A stretch of DNA of 64,000 nt from Nocardioides jensenii JCM 1364 = NBRC 14755 (GCF_001552535.1 NZ_BCRJ01000003.1:186001-250000), one strand, 5' to 3'; counted from the stretch's first letter, positions 1 through 8,077 are shown. Notes: generated by a model not told the origin, from the letters alone. Numbers and translations: made by a program.

Positions 1-1037
1 GTGACTCTCATGCACCCCTCATGGCGGCAGACATAGGCCCGCGGCATTCGGGACAGATTAGTGGCGGCCTTCACGCGCGCCCCGCATTCTCCGCAACGCG
101 CGATGCCGGAGAGCAGATGCCTCGGCTCAGGACCGCGGGGGGCGCTCACGCTCAGCCGCGCTGGGTCGACAAGGAGCGCGTGCAGTCGTAGCCAGGTCCC
201 GTACTCGATGACGGGGTCCCAATCGGCTTGCCCGATATCCTCGCCTCGATGCACTCGGCGACCAGCAATCGTCGGATTCCGCAGCAGCTGACGCAATGTC
301 GACGGTTCCCAGAGCGTCACGACGCCCGCAGGATCGTGTTCCAGCGTCTGACGCCGCGGCCGTCGCGGAGTCGGGACACCGCGCGCGTTGAGGTCACGGC
401 AGATGCCGCGCAGCGTGGCACCGTCCAGAAGCGCGGCGGCGGCATCAGCGAGAACCTGAGCCTCGGGCGACAGTCGGGACGGATCATCCTCCGAGTACGG
501 GGTCTGACGTACCAGCACCCCCGTGGTCGGTTCGTACTCACGGCGGTAGCCGTACGGTAAGCGGCCGTGCGGACGGCGCCTATCCGCGTTGGTCGCTACA
601 GTCCTCAGATTGCGATCACGGATGTCGCTAGCCTCGCGCTCAGCCAGGAGCGCGTCCAGCCCGGTGGAGAGCCGGTCATCGGCTCGGGTCAAGTCGAATC
701 GTCGTCCCTTGTAGACGAGGTGGACGCCAGCGTCGTGACAGGCAGACCGCAGACGGACGTAGTCCTCCAGATCGCGGGACGCCCTGCTCATCTCCCAAAC
801 AAGAGCAACATCAACCGCTCGCCCGCGAATCAGGTCGAGTGCCTCCTCGAAGCCTTCACGCTCACGCTTCCGATAAGCGCTGGCAGACCGATCGTCGTCG
901 CGGATGGTGTGCGTAATGACGACACCGTTGGCTGTCGCCCAGCGCTCGTTCTCGCGGAGTTGCGTGCTGACGCTCGCACCGCGTCGTTTGGGATCGCGGC
1001 TCGCGCGTCCGTAGGACAAGCCCGTTTCGGGAGGCAC
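1..1037 (-). CDS. Large serine recombinase (second integrated element), partial
   Basis: Reading the minus strand from a GTG at 1037-1035 gives one open frame of about 345 codons that leaves the window at position 1, so the C-terminus is missing. The N-terminal resolvase domain has the catalytic serine in YGRASRD (about residue 13), then a VSTQ motif and the EMSRASRD arginine motif near residue 80. A 'recombinase' domain follows (RLPYGYRREY) and then the start of a zinc ribbon (CGEC...C) close to the edge. Large serine recombinases integrate and excise phages and mobile elements. The gene starts about 35 bp from the point where the cpaF fragment ends and is transcribed away from it, as expected for an integrase next to its own attachment site. 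It has no ATG near its start and no stop in the window, so simple gene calling misses it. Family assignment is firm; the exact start is inferred. Confidence 0.88.
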   Translation of the reverse strand, partial: MPPETGLSYGRASRDPKRRGASVSTQLRENERWATANGVVITHTIRDDDRSASAYRKREREGFEEALDLIRGRAVDVALVWEMSRASRDLEDYVRLRSACHDAGVHLVYKGRRFDLTRADDRLSTGLDALLAEREASDIRDRNLRTVATNADRRRPHGRLPYGYRREYEPTTGVLVRQTPYSEDDPSRLSPEAQVLADAAAALLDGATLRGICRDLNARGVPTPRRPRRQTLEHDPAGVVTLWEPSTLRQLLRNPTIAGRRVHRGEDIGQADWDPVIEYGTWLRLHALLVDPARLSVSAPRGPEPRHLLSGIARCGECGARVKAATNLSRMPRAYVCRHEGCMRV

Positions 1038-1044
1038 GCGGCAA

Positions 1045-1074
1045 GGATACTTTACATATCCCTTTTTGAATGTT
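1045..1074. other. Probable attachment junction of the left element
   Basis: The cpaF-like reading frame (minus strand) is recognisable up to ...LAGENI, ending at about 1069-1072, and then stops matching the family. Just beyond it lies an inverted repeat GGATA-N7-TATCC (1045-1061), and then the recombinase start at 1037. I infer this is one end of a second integrated element that continues to the left of the window. The crossover bases cannot be fixed without the other end. Confidence 0.55.
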
Positions 1075-1335
1075 CTCCCCGGCGAGGAGCGGCAGGGTGC
1101 ACATCTTCACCAACGCCTCTCGAGCACTGTTGGCGTGGATCGTGCACATGCCGGGCAACCCGGCGTTGAGCGCCAGCAGGAGGTCGAGGCACTCTTCGGC
1201 GCGGACCTCACCGACGATCACCCGACTGGGTCGCATGCGCAGGCTCTCCTTGACGAGATCGCGCAGCCGGATCTCGCCGGTGCCCTCCAACCCGGCCTGC
1301 CGGGTCTGCATCGGAACCCAGTCCGGGTGGCCGAA
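1070..1335 (-). pseudogene. cpaF: cpaF/tadA secretion ATPase, internal fragment stranded between two elements
   Basis: The minus strand encodes GHPDWVPMQTRQ, then GTGEIRLRDLVKESLRMRP, then IVGEVRAEE, then LPGMCTIHANSAREALVK, ending LLAGENI. This is the segment after Walker A of CpaF/TadA-type secretion ATPases (Walker B region, His box and hexamer contacts). Its N-terminal partner is the fragment at 12,204-12,944. The piece has no start codon of its own: upstream sequence is element DNA (1,336 onward) and downstream sequence is the second element. CpaF powers assembly of tad/Flp-type pili at the inner membrane; with the gene in at least three parts this copy should be inactive while either element is integrated. 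The C-terminal remainder is expected left of the window. Confidence 0.85.
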
Positions 1336-1343
1336 CTGCACTG
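1321..1343. other. attL-like end of the 10.9-kb element
   Basis: Host cpaF sequence (right edge of the fragment) joins element sequence here. Aligned with the other end (12,201-12,218), the two share CG-GTGG--GAA--GCA, so the crossover lies in about 1,324-1,335. TGCACTG at 1337-1343 is one arm of the reconstructed phage site; the other arm, CAGTGCA, is at 12,184-12,190. The recombinase gene begins 20 bp further on. Confidence 0.65.
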
Positions 1344-1351
1344 AATAGCCG

Positions 1352-1357
1352 TAGAGT
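1352..1357 (+). promoter_or_regulatory. -10-like hexamer for a leaderless recombinase message
   Basis: TAGAGT sits exactly 6 bases before the ATG at 1364, with no purine-rich ribosome binding site between. This layout is typical of actinobacterial leaderless transcripts. The hexamer lies on the element side of the crossover, so the promoter would travel with the element. No convincing -35 box was seen. Confidence 0.45.
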
Positions 1358-1363
1358 GTGCAC

Positions 1364-2896
1364 ATGACCACAGAGACCAAGCGGGCCGCGCTCTACCTCC
1401 GGCTTTCCGATGACAAGAAGAAGACCGGCGAGAACGTGGCCGATCAGGAGCGCGGCGGCAGAGAACTGGCCAAGTCACGGGGCCTGACTGTCGTAGCCGT
1501 CTATTCGGACAACTCCCGACCGGCCTCTGATCCTGAGCATCAGCCGCGACCCGAGTTCGAACGACTCATGGCCGATGCTGAGACGGGCCTCTTTGATGCA
1601 GTGATTTGCCGTCACGCTGACCGGCTCTATCGTCACCCGATTGACCAACTTCGGGTCTCCAGCACGTTCGGGCCGCGCAAGATCACGATCCATCAGGAAT
1701 GGAGCGGCTACCCGCTCGACCTCTCGACCCCGACCGGCGTGCTTAACGCGGGCATCGCGGCACAGGTGGCCCTCTACGAAATTCAGCACAAGAAGGAGAG
1801 GCAGCGCGCCACTAACGATGCTCTCTTGAAGGCTGGCAAGCCGCAGCCGGGTGGCCCGCGCCCGTTCGGTTTCAACAGGGACATGACCCCGAATCTGGCC
1901 GAAGCCACAGAGGTCGGACTTGCTACTCAGGCCGTGCTCTCAGGTGTCTCGTTGGGCGCGATCATCCGCGACTGGAACGAGAGAGGCATCACCGCAACAC
2001 GTGGCGGAAAATGGGGTTACTCATCCATGCGGACGCTTCTTCTCAGGTGGAGCAACGCAGGCATCCGGCAACGCACGATCACGGATCCTGTAACCCGGAA
2101 GAAGACTGTTGTGGAGCACGGCGCGGGCACGTGGGAAGGCTTCATCAGTGAAGCGGACTTCCGAGCACTCAAGGCCAAGTTGGAAGACCCCGCGCGGATC
2201 AGGCACAGAGGCGAGACTGGCCGTAAGCACCTTCTCTCGCACATCCTCAAGTGTGGGAAGTGCCAGAGCCCGCTACGGGCATCGCACACGACTACCCGCG
2301 CAGGACTGCACTACATGATGTATCAGTGCTCCGGCTCCGGGTGCCGTCTCGGAATCGACTACGACACTGCCGAGCGCGTAGTCATCCGCGCCGTTGCCTC
2401 ACGTCTGGCCATGCCTTCCCCGTCGATGCTCGCTCTCACTGCCGACGAGCGGAAGAAGGCAGGAGACGCACACACGCGGCTGACCCAGATCACCGAGGAC
2501 GAACAACTCATCGAAGAGTCCAAGATTTCCGCAGCGTCAAAGATCAGGCAGTTGGAATCTCTCCAGACCGAGCGCGAGCACTTGGAGAACATCGTTTCCG
2601 GCATCGGGCAGCGCATGGCCCTTGCCGCGATGATGCAGGATCAGATTCCCGTCATCAGCAAGGGCAAGGCATCGCTGAGCAAGGCCTCTGAAGCCATGGC
2701 CGAAGCACTCGACAGGTTCGAAGGTCTCGACCTTGACCGCAAGCGCGAACTCATCCGCTCTCTGTTCTCCGTGTCCGTAGAACCGTCTCTCAAGGGAGTT
2801 CGCCCGACCAAGGAGACAGCCGCAAAGCGGCTCGTCCTTACCCGTCTCGACCCCGCCACTGGACAACCTGAGCAAGAGGAATCGGAAGCCGCGTAG
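1364..2896 (+). CDS. Large serine recombinase (integrase of the 10.9-kb element)
   Basis: This 510-residue protein should catalyse integration and excision of the element. The resolvase domain covers about residues 5-150, with catalytic serine 15 in YLRLSDD and the CRHADRLYR arginine motif. A recombinase domain follows (about 165-280; KPQPGGPRPFGFNRD), then a zinc ribbon (CGKC ... CSGSGC, about 300-340) and a coiled-coil-rich C-terminus, the usual order for large serine integrases. I chose ATG 1364 because a TAGAGT hexamer precedes it by 6 bases; GTG 1358 in frame is possible and would add two residues. It is the first gene of the element, transcribed inward from attL. No recombination directionality factor could be recognised; several small proteins in the element are candidates. 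Confidence 0.93.
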   Translation: MTTETKRAALYLRLSDDKKKTGENVADQERGGRELAKSRGLTVVAVYSDNSRPASDPEHQPRPEFERLMADAETGLFDAVICRHADRLYRHPIDQLRVSSTFGPRKITIHQEWSGYPLDLSTPTGVLNAGIAAQVALYEIQHKKERQRATNDALLKAGKPQPGGPRPFGFNRDMTPNLAEATEVGLATQAVLSGVSLGAIIRDWNERGITATRGGKWGYSSMRTLLLRWSNAGIRQRTITDPVTRKKTVVEHGAGTWEGFISEADFRALKAKLEDPARIRHRGETGRKHLLSHILKCGKCQSPLRASHTTTRAGLHYMMYQCSGSGCRLGIDYDTAERVVIRAVASRLAMPSPSMLALTADERKKAGDAHTRLTQITEDEQLIEESKISAASKIRQLESLQTEREHLENIVSGIGQRMALAAMMQDQIPVISKGKASLSKASEAMAEALDRFEGLDLDRKRELIRSLFSVSVEPSLKGVRPTKETAAKRLVLTRLDPATGQPEQEESEAA

Positions 2897-2910
2897 CCGA
2901 TACTTCGGCG
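2897..2910 (+). promoter_or_regulatory. Start-associated motif CCGATACTTCGGCG, copy 1
   Basis: The motif runs directly into the GTG start at 2910. GATACT is 5 bases from the start codon. Near-identical copies precede the starts at 3428 and 4234. It may be a -10 element for leaderless transcription or a translation start signal. Confidence 0.5.
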
Positions 2911-3431
2911 TGGCCAGACTTTCAGATTCAGAGATTGAAATCCGTTTTGCCTTCCTCTTCGCTGAAGCCGCCGAAGCCTTCCGAACCGATCCCGAGTACG
3001 TCGTCAGGATCGGTGAGCATGTCGGTTGGATGCTGGAACAGGGACAACTTCCGCTGAAGCAGCGAGAACGCAAACACAGAGCCCGTGTCGAACACAGCGC
3101 ACCTGAGCCGAAGCAGCCGGAAGCGGCTCCTGAGCCTGACCCGAAAGAACAGAGGAACGCGAAAATCGTCAGGCTCCGCGCCGGTGGCCTGACACACAGC
3201 GAGATCGGCCTATCAGTCGGGCTCAGTCCTTCCGGCGTGAGGCACGTCCTCAATCAGGCGCAGAGCAACACACCTCGCACCCGCTCGAAGAAGTGGGCGC
3301 AGCGCGATCTGCGCATCCTTGAGATGCACGAGCGCGGCGTGAAGGGCCGTGACATCGCGAAGATTCTCGGAGTGTCGAAAGCAACTGTGTCGATGAGGCT
3401 CAAGAAGATTCGCGCCGATACTTTCGCGTGA
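2910..3431 (+). CDS. Double helix-turn-helix protein, possible regulator or small terminase
   Basis: A 173-residue protein with two HTH-like segments near the C-terminus: LTHSEIGLSVGLSPSGVRHV (about residues 92-111) and RDIAKILGVSKATVSMRLKK (about 150-169). The N-terminal 45 residues are acidic and helical, followed by a Lys/Arg/Pro-rich linker. It sits between the recombinase and the head-tail genes, and its stop overlaps the GTG of the next gene (GTGA). Two roles fit: a DNA-binding regulator of the packaging genes, or the small terminase subunit, which is otherwise missing and often carries an HTH. Function is not established by sequence alone. Confidence 0.75.
   Translation: MARLSDSEIEIRFAFLFAEAAEAFRTDPEYVVRIGEHVGWMLEQGQLPLKQRERKHRARVEHSAPEPKQPEAAPEPDPKEQRNAKIVRLRAGGLTHSEIGLSVGLSPSGVRHVLNQAQSNTPRTRSKKWAQRDLRILEMHERGVKGRDIAKILGVSKATVSMRLKKIRADTFA
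3415..3430 (+). promoter_or_regulatory. Start-associated motif CCGATACTTTCGCGTG, copy 2
   Basis: GATACT (3417-3422) lies 5 bases before the GTG at 3428. The motif is inside the 3' end of the preceding gene, so it must serve both coding and signal roles. It has one extra T relative to the copy at 4220. Confidence 0.5.
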
Positions 3432-3778
3432 CCATTCGCAACGTTCTCCGACACCGCGCAACGGTGAAGCGCTCAACCACGGTCATGGTTGGCGGAGTTC
3501 CGTCTACGCAGTGGGTCACCATCAGTGAGGCTCTTCCGTGCTTGCTCGACACAGGCACAGCGGCACAGCCTGAGCCGACGTATACGGCCACGCAGCAACA
3601 GACGCTAGACCGCTCCGGCGTGCTCTTCTCCCTCCCTGCCTCAGACCTGAAGGCAGGCGACCGGCTCACCTTCACCCGTGGCCAGACGGGGAACTTCGTC
3701 GTGAAGGCCGACCCCGCGAACATCAGCACGTTGAACGGTCCTCATCATCGGGAACACCGCGTAGAGGAAACCCCGTGA
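3428..3778 (+). CDS. Head closure / head-tail connector-like protein
   Basis: A 116-residue protein opening TIRNVLRHRATVKRSTTVMV, the pattern of phage head-closure proteins that start with a short beta-rich 'RATVKR' segment. Its position before a tail-terminator-like gene, both overlapping by GTGA junctions (3428 and 3775), is the usual connector block. It would seal the portal after DNA packaging and dock a tail. GTG 3428 overlaps the preceding stop. The assignment rests on short motif resemblance, size and neighbours, so it is moderate. Confidence 0.55.
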   Translation: MTIRNVLRHRATVKRSTTVMVGGVPSTQWVTISEALPCLLDTGTAAQPEPTYTATQQQTLDRSGVLFSLPASDLKAGDRLTFTRGQTGNFVVKADPANISTLNGPHHREHRVEETP

Positions 3779-4200
3779 GCACGCCGCTTGTGGACTCCGT
3801 GACAGCGATCCTGAGGGCCGTATTGCCTGCCGATGTCCCGATCTCTGCAGGAGCCACCACACAGCGGGTGGAGGGCACAGGCGCGGCAGTGGTCGAGGTG
3901 CTCGACGGTGGGCCGTGGGCGATCCCGCGCGGGACGCAGGAACTCCGCGTAGTTCACTTAAATATTCTGGCCGACTGCACCCGTGAGGACGGCTTGCCCG
4001 TGGCCGACGATGCAGACCGTAGGGCTTGGGCGATCTATGAGGACATTCACGATGTGTTGCACGACGTCGCCCACGAACTGAAGAACTCAGACTCCAGAAT
4101 CCATGAGAGCAGCCGCGTCGATGGGCCGTCATTCACCAATCTCCCTGATGGTGACGGCTCCGTCATGTGCACTGTTCGATACGCGATCCTGAGTGACTGA
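3775..4200 (+). CDS. Tail-terminator / minor tail-completion-like protein
   Basis: A 141-residue protein with an N-terminal helix (LVDSVTAILRAVLPADVPIS), a beta-rich middle with VVHLNILADCTRE, and a C-terminal VMCTVRYAIL strand. This is the size and layout of phage tail-terminator proteins, which cap the tail tube at the head-tail joint. GTG 3775 overlaps the stop of the upstream connector gene. It is the most tail-ward function visible in the element; no tube, tape measure or baseplate gene follows. The family call is inferred from size, secondary-structure pattern and context. Confidence 0.5.
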   Translation: MSTPLVDSVTAILRAVLPADVPISAGATTQRVEGTGAAVVEVLDGGPWAIPRGTQELRVVHLNILADCTREDGLPVADDADRRAWAIYEDIHDVLHDVAHELKNSDSRIHESSRVDGPSFTNLPDGDGSVMCTVRYAILSD

Positions 4201-4219
4201 GGATTTTCAGCGAGAGATT

Positions 4220-4236
4220 CCGATACTTCGCGTATG
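4220..4236 (+). promoter_or_regulatory. Start-associated motif CCGATACTTCGCGTATG, copy 3
   Basis: GATACT (4222-4227) is followed by exactly 6 bases and then ATG 4234. This copy is intergenic, and no Shine-Dalgarno sequence lies between it and the start, which favours a leaderless -10 reading. Confidence 0.5.
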
Positions 4237-4464
4237 AACTCCACTCTGACCGGCCTTGCACTCGTTGAGCGCTTGCTCATGGAAGACGGCGAAGGAGTTC
4301 AGGACATCGCCCGTACGACACCTCCCGATGAGTTGGGCGAACTGGTCTCTGTGCTCGCCACTCTCTTGGCCGCGCAGATGCACGGGCAGTACGGCAACGT
4401 CGGAGCGCTGGAGAAGATCACCGATTGGCGACACCTCTACGTGATGGGCAAGGCCGATGCGTAA
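4234..4464 (+). CDS. Small acidic protein of unknown function
   Basis: A 76-residue, mostly helical, acidic protein (LVERLLMEDGEGVQDIARTT ... LGELVSVLATLLAAQMHG). I do not recognise a family. It lies between tail-terminator-like and HNH genes and overlaps the HNH start by 8 bases. In similar packaging modules a gene at this place can be a small terminase, an excision factor or an unknown; nothing in the sequence decides it. ATG is preceded by the CCGATACTTCGCG motif. Confidence 0.6.
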   Translation: MNSTLTGLALVERLLMEDGEGVQDIARTTPPDELGELVSVLATLLAAQMHGQYGNVGALEKITDWRHLYVMGKADA

Positions 4465-4843
4465 GCCGTGCCTGAGTTGTGGAGAACTGAGCGACAGCAC
4501 TCGTTGCGATCCGTGCCGACTGGAGCACGAGAGGCCGAAGCGCAGGCAGCAAGAGCGCACACGCGACAGAGGCAACAGCACAGAGCGCGGCTATGACGCA
4601 GCGTGGCAACGGCTGAGCAAGAGAGCGCGACGAATCCAACCGTGGTGCTCGCGATGCAACTCAAGCGATGACCTCACGACAGATCACAAGCCGAGCGCAT
4701 GGGACAAGCACGCAAAGGGCTTGCCTCTCGCTCTTACTGATGTCGATGTGCTCTGCAACGACTGCAATCGAAAAGCAGGCTCATCCCGTCCCGGCTCTGA
4801 GAGGTGGCAGGCATGGCAACGCGACGCTTTGACGGTGACGTGA
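4457..4843 (+). CDS. HNH endonuclease
   Basis: A 128-residue protein with an N-terminal zinc ribbon (CLSCG ... CDPC) and a C-terminal HNH fold: WCSRC, then the TTDHKPSA active-site histidine, then VLCNDCNRK as the closing zinc pair and second catalytic site. HNH proteins next to the large terminase act with it in genome cutting and packaging in many HK97-type phages, and the terminase follows two genes on. The start overlaps the preceding gene, indicating co-translation. Family call is strong; a packaging role is inferred from position. Confidence 0.85.
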   Translation: MRKPCLSCGELSDSTRCDPCRLEHERPKRRQQERTRDRGNSTERGYDAAWQRLSKRARRIQPWCSRCNSSDDLTTDHKPSAWDKHAKGLPLALTDVDVLCNDCNRKAGSSRPGSERWQAWQRDALTVT

Positions 4844-5160
4844 ACGCATTCATCGCACAGGCAAGACACATCGCAGACTTTCCTGACCGGCTCAAGCGGA
4901 ACATGGATGCCGTCCTTGAGGCCGCGTTCATCGACACCCAAGCCGAAGTGCACGTCATCTCGGGGATGCTCAAGGAATCAGGCGACTGGAGCAGTCACAC
5001 GGACGAGAACGGCGACTACGTAGGAGAGATCTCCTACGGCGGTGCGCTCGCTCCTTACGCAATCTACGAACTCCAGCGCAAGGGCCACACGACGCTAGAC
5101 AACGTGATGATCCGCTACTCAGACGCGTTCGAAGCGGCCATAAACGAAGCGCTGGAGTGA
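4813..5160 (+). CDS. HK97 gp10-like head-tail joining protein
   Basis: A 115-residue protein with FPDRLKRNMDAVLEAAFIDT in the N-terminal half and a SGMLKESGDW ... YGGALAPYAIYELQRKGHTT segment, the pattern of HK97 gp10-type proteins (LxxSI ... PYAxxxExG). These form the ring joining capsid to tail. ATG 4813 is preceded by GAGGTGG; a GTG at 4804 in frame is an alternative. The start overlaps the HNH gene. Finding this and other connectors upstream of the terminase instead of after the capsid gene is unusual for HK97-type modules. Confidence 0.7.
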   Translation: MATRRFDGDVNAFIAQARHIADFPDRLKRNMDAVLEAAFIDTQAEVHVISGMLKESGDWSSHTDENGDYVGEISYGGALAPYAIYELQRKGHTTLDNVMIRYSDAFEAAINEALE

Positions 5161-5264
5161 CTCGAAACCCGAAGAGGTGGGGAGTTACCGGGGTCGGCAA
5201 AGGGTCTCGACCCGAGGGTTTTAAGGCAAGAGCCGGTTGAACGAGAGGAACAGGAGGGCAGGCA

Positions 5265-6770
5265 GTGGCTTCTATCGCACAGACAGCGCCGAATTCTGCC
5301 CCTCTGCGCACTGGCCGCAAGGCGAATGTCTCTCCTGACCCTCTCGACCTCTCACAGGCACCTAGGAAGGGCTGGAAGCGCGTTGCATGGTTCGCTGAAA
5401 ACTTCCTGACTGTTCCTCACGGCTACGGGCGCGGGAAGCCGTTCAAACTCCGCAAGTGGCAGATCGTCATCCTGATGGGTCTGTTCCCGATGCGGGGAGA
5501 CCGGCCAAGCAAGGGACTTCTGTCCCTGCCACGTGGGAACGGGAAGTCATCGCTCTCAGCGGTGATCGCGCTCTATCTCATCTTCTGCGAAGAGGAGTGG
5601 AGCCCGATTGTCTTGCTCTGTGCCTCTGACCTCAGACAGGCCGGGATCATCCTGAACATGGCTCGCCGCATGGTGGAACTGAGCCCGGAACTGAGCAGCC
5701 GCACGAAGGTCTACCAAGATCGGCTTGTCATGCCGTTCTGTGACGGCTCTATCCAAGCGATGCCCGCAGACGTGAACGCGCTTCAGGGCTGGAGAGGTCA
5801 CGCTCTCGTTGACGAACTCCACACAGTGAGCCCTGACATCTGGGAGAGCGTGCTTCTGGCCGCAGGCAAGCAGGAGAACTCACTTACTCTCGCGATCAGC
5901 ACACCGGCTGTGTCTGAGGAATCGGTGATGTGGACTCTCGTTTCTGAGAATCGAGAAACCCCCGATCCTGACTTCTACTTCCGTGAGTACACATCTGATC
6001 CGACTCATCCCGTGGACTGTCTCCACTGTGAACGGCAGTCGAATCCCGCTCTTGGCGACTTCCTCAACCGGAAGAGCATGGCCAGTGTCCGCAAGAGCAC
6101 CCGTGAGAGCGAGTACCGGCGTCTGAGGTTGGGCCAGTGGCCGACGAAGACAGAGGACTCATTCCTCAGCACTGACGAAGTGGACTCGATCACCGCAGGC
6201 CGAAAGATCGATCTGGGCTCACGTGTCGTCATCGGCGTGGACGGCTCGACCACGGGAGACGCAACAGCGATCACTCTTGCCACCATCGAAGAGATTCCGT
6301 TGCTCGATCTGGCCAGAATCTGGGAGCCCGCCAACGAACACGACGAGGCCTATCGCGTGCCTGTGCTCGACGTGGAAGACGAAATCCGTTTGTTGTGCAC
6401 GAAGTACGACGTTGCCGAGATTGTGTTCGACCCGTGGCTCTATCAGCGCACGATGGAAGTGCTCACCCAAGAGGGCTTGCCCGTCGTCGCGCATCCTCAG
6501 TCGCGGCAGCGCATGGGACCGCTCACGATCAGTTTCTACGAAGCAACTTCCAACCGTCTGGTCTCGATCACGCGCAGTCCGATACTTCGTGCGCACCTTC
6601 TGAACTGTCGCGTTCACGAGACCCCGCAAGGGCCAGTGCTTCGCAAGGTCACCCAGAAGAGCGCACGCAAGATCGACGCCGCAATCTCAGCGCTCATGGC
6701 CTACGGGAGAGCGGCACATCTCGCGCAAGAGAAGCCGAAGACTTTCAAGATGGTGAGGACACGACGATGA
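5265..6770 (+). CDS. Large terminase subunit
   Basis: A 501-residue packaging motor. The ATPase half has Walker A LPRGNGKSS (about residues 87-95) and Walker B ALVDELHTV (about 182-190). The nuclease half starts at VIGVDGSTTGDATA (about 323) and has a further acidic motif IVFDPW. The length is normal for phage TerL. It should pump DNA into procapsids through the portal and cut it at the end. GTG 5265 has a strong AGGAGGG site upstream, and the 104-bp gap before it holds no gene. The stop overlaps the portal start (ATGA). Its presence together with portal and capsid means the element can in principle package DNA itself. Confidence 0.93.
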   Translation: MASIAQTAPNSAPLRTGRKANVSPDPLDLSQAPRKGWKRVAWFAENFLTVPHGYGRGKPFKLRKWQIVILMGLFPMRGDRPSKGLLSLPRGNGKSSLSAVIALYLIFCEEEWSPIVLLCASDLRQAGIILNMARRMVELSPELSSRTKVYQDRLVMPFCDGSIQAMPADVNALQGWRGHALVDELHTVSPDIWESVLLAAGKQENSLTLAISTPAVSEESVMWTLVSENRETPDPDFYFREYTSDPTHPVDCLHCERQSNPALGDFLNRKSMASVRKSTRESEYRRLRLGQWPTKTEDSFLSTDEVDSITAGRKIDLGSRVVIGVDGSTTGDATAITLATIEEIPLLDLARIWEPANEHDEAYRVPVLDVEDEIRLLCTKYDVAEIVFDPWLYQRTMEVLTQEGLPVVAHPQSRQRMGPLTISFYEATSNRLVSITRSPILRAHLLNCRVHETPQGPVLRKVTQKSARKIDAAISALMAYGRAAHLAQEKPKTFKMVRTRR

Positions 6771-8077
6771 GCAGCATTGTTGAGAAGATGAGTGCCGCTC
6801 TCGATACGCGCGCAGCAACAGTGAACGAGTGGACAGCCCGCTACCGGGGTGAGTCTCAGTTCGTTCTCTTGACCCAAGAGCAGCGGGACGCGCTGAAGAA
6901 CCGTCTCTCTTCGCTCTCGATCAACTACGGCGCTCTTGCCGTGGACTTGCTCAACGAGCGGCTTCGTCTGATCGGCTTCACCATCGACGGCACTCCTGAT
7001 CTGAACCTCTGGGAACGCTGGGCAGATGTCGGGATGCTCGACGGAGCGCAGCAGGTGCAACGCGATGCACTGGCCACGGGTCAGGGCTTCGTCTCTGTGT
7101 GGGCTGACGAAGACGGCGAACCGATTGCCCTTCCCGAGTCCGCGTCACAGTGCATCGTGAAGCGCGATCCCGTCTCCCGTCGTGTCGTCGTGGGATTCAA
7201 GCGCTGGCAGGCAGACGGCTACGGACATGCCGCGCTCTATCTCCCCGATCAGATTCAGATTCTCAAATCTCAAAGTCACGTCCCTGAAGGCGGCTACACA
7301 GCGCCGAACGGCTGGCAGACCACGAGCACGATCCCAAATCCTCTTGGCCGCGTGCCGTTGCTCGACGTGACCAATCTCGGAAGCGTTCAGGACGTCTACG
7401 GAGTCTCCGAGTTGGAGGGATTGCGCGACCTCACAGACGCTCTGCAGAAAGTGATGGTTGACGCGATGTTGAGCAGTCACGAGACCGGCACCGCTCGACG
7501 TTGGGCTACCGGCTTGGGAACGATCCAGACCGACGAAGACGGAGCCGCTGAAGATCCGTGGGCAGACGGCACCGCCACGGTTCAGCACGAATCGCCCGAT
7601 GCGAAGTTCGGTCAGTTCAGCCCTGCCGACCTCGCAGGCTTCGACACGTTGGCGGGTCTCATCGTGAGGCAGATCGGCGCATTGTCTGGGCTCTCCCCGC
7701 AGATGCTGGGATTGCACGCTGACAGCGCGATGAGCGCCGATGCGATCCGCGCGGCTGAGGCTTCCCTTGTGGCAAAGGCCGAAGCCCGACAACGCACATT
7801 CGGCAGGGCTTGGGCACAGGTGGCCGCGCTCTTGCTCGCGATCCGTGACGGCGGAGACCCGAAGCGATTCAAGGTCATGCCGGTCTGGTCTGACCCCGCT
7901 ACGCGCAGCGAAGCACAGGCAGCCGATGCCGCTGTGAAGTTGCGTCAGGCCGGGATCCTCTCGACACAGGGCACGCTGGAGCGTCTGGGGATGTCTCCGC
8001 GTGAGATCGCGCAGGAGCAGCAGCGCGCAGCCGCTGACATGGCAATGCAGGTCGCTTCAGGTCAGGTCTCCCCGTGA
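6767..8077 (+). CDS. Portal protein (SPP1-type)
   Basis: A 436-residue protein with the portal hallmarks: N-terminal helices (YRGESQFVLLTQEQRDALKN), NPLGRVPLLDV in the wing, the long ELEGLRDLTDALQKVMVDAM helix and LIVRQIGALSGLSPQMLG before the AMSADAIRAAEASLVAKAEA crown helix. The portal dodecamer forms the DNA gate and the terminase docking site. ATG 6767 overlaps the terminase stop, and the GTG of the MuF-like gene overlaps its own stop, so the three genes form a tight operon. Open sequence in frame upstream of 6767 is terminase-coding in another frame and is not part of this gene. Confidence 0.92.
   Translation: MSSIVEKMSAALDTRAATVNEWTARYRGESQFVLLTQEQRDALKNRLSSLSINYGALAVDLLNERLRLIGFTIDGTPDLNLWERWADVGMLDGAQQVQRDALATGQGFVSVWADEDGEPIALPESASQCIVKRDPVSRRVVVGFKRWQADGYGHAALYLPDQIQILKSQSHVPEGGYTAPNGWQTTSTIPNPLGRVPLLDVTNLGSVQDVYGVSELEGLRDLTDALQKVMVDAMLSSHETGTARRWATGLGTIQTDEDGAAEDPWADGTATVQHESPDAKFGQFSPADLAGFDTLAGLIVRQIGALSGLSPQMLGLHADSAMSADAIRAAEASLVAKAEARQRTFGRAWAQVAALLLAIRDGGDPKRFKVMPVWSDPATRSEAQAADAAVKLRQAGILSTQGTLERLGMSPREIAQEQQRAAADMAMQVASGQVSP

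Noticed and set aside
862-1380. A single minus-strand gene reading from cpaF-like sequence into unrelated residues
   Set aside because: The frame is a chimera: element sequence at its start, the cpaF fragment in the middle, then an out-of-frame reading of the left recombinase gene. No one protein is encoded.
6395-6766. N-terminal extension of the portal protein
   Set aside because: This stretch is the terminase coding region in another frame; the portal homology begins at the ATG at 6767, which overlaps the terminase stop.
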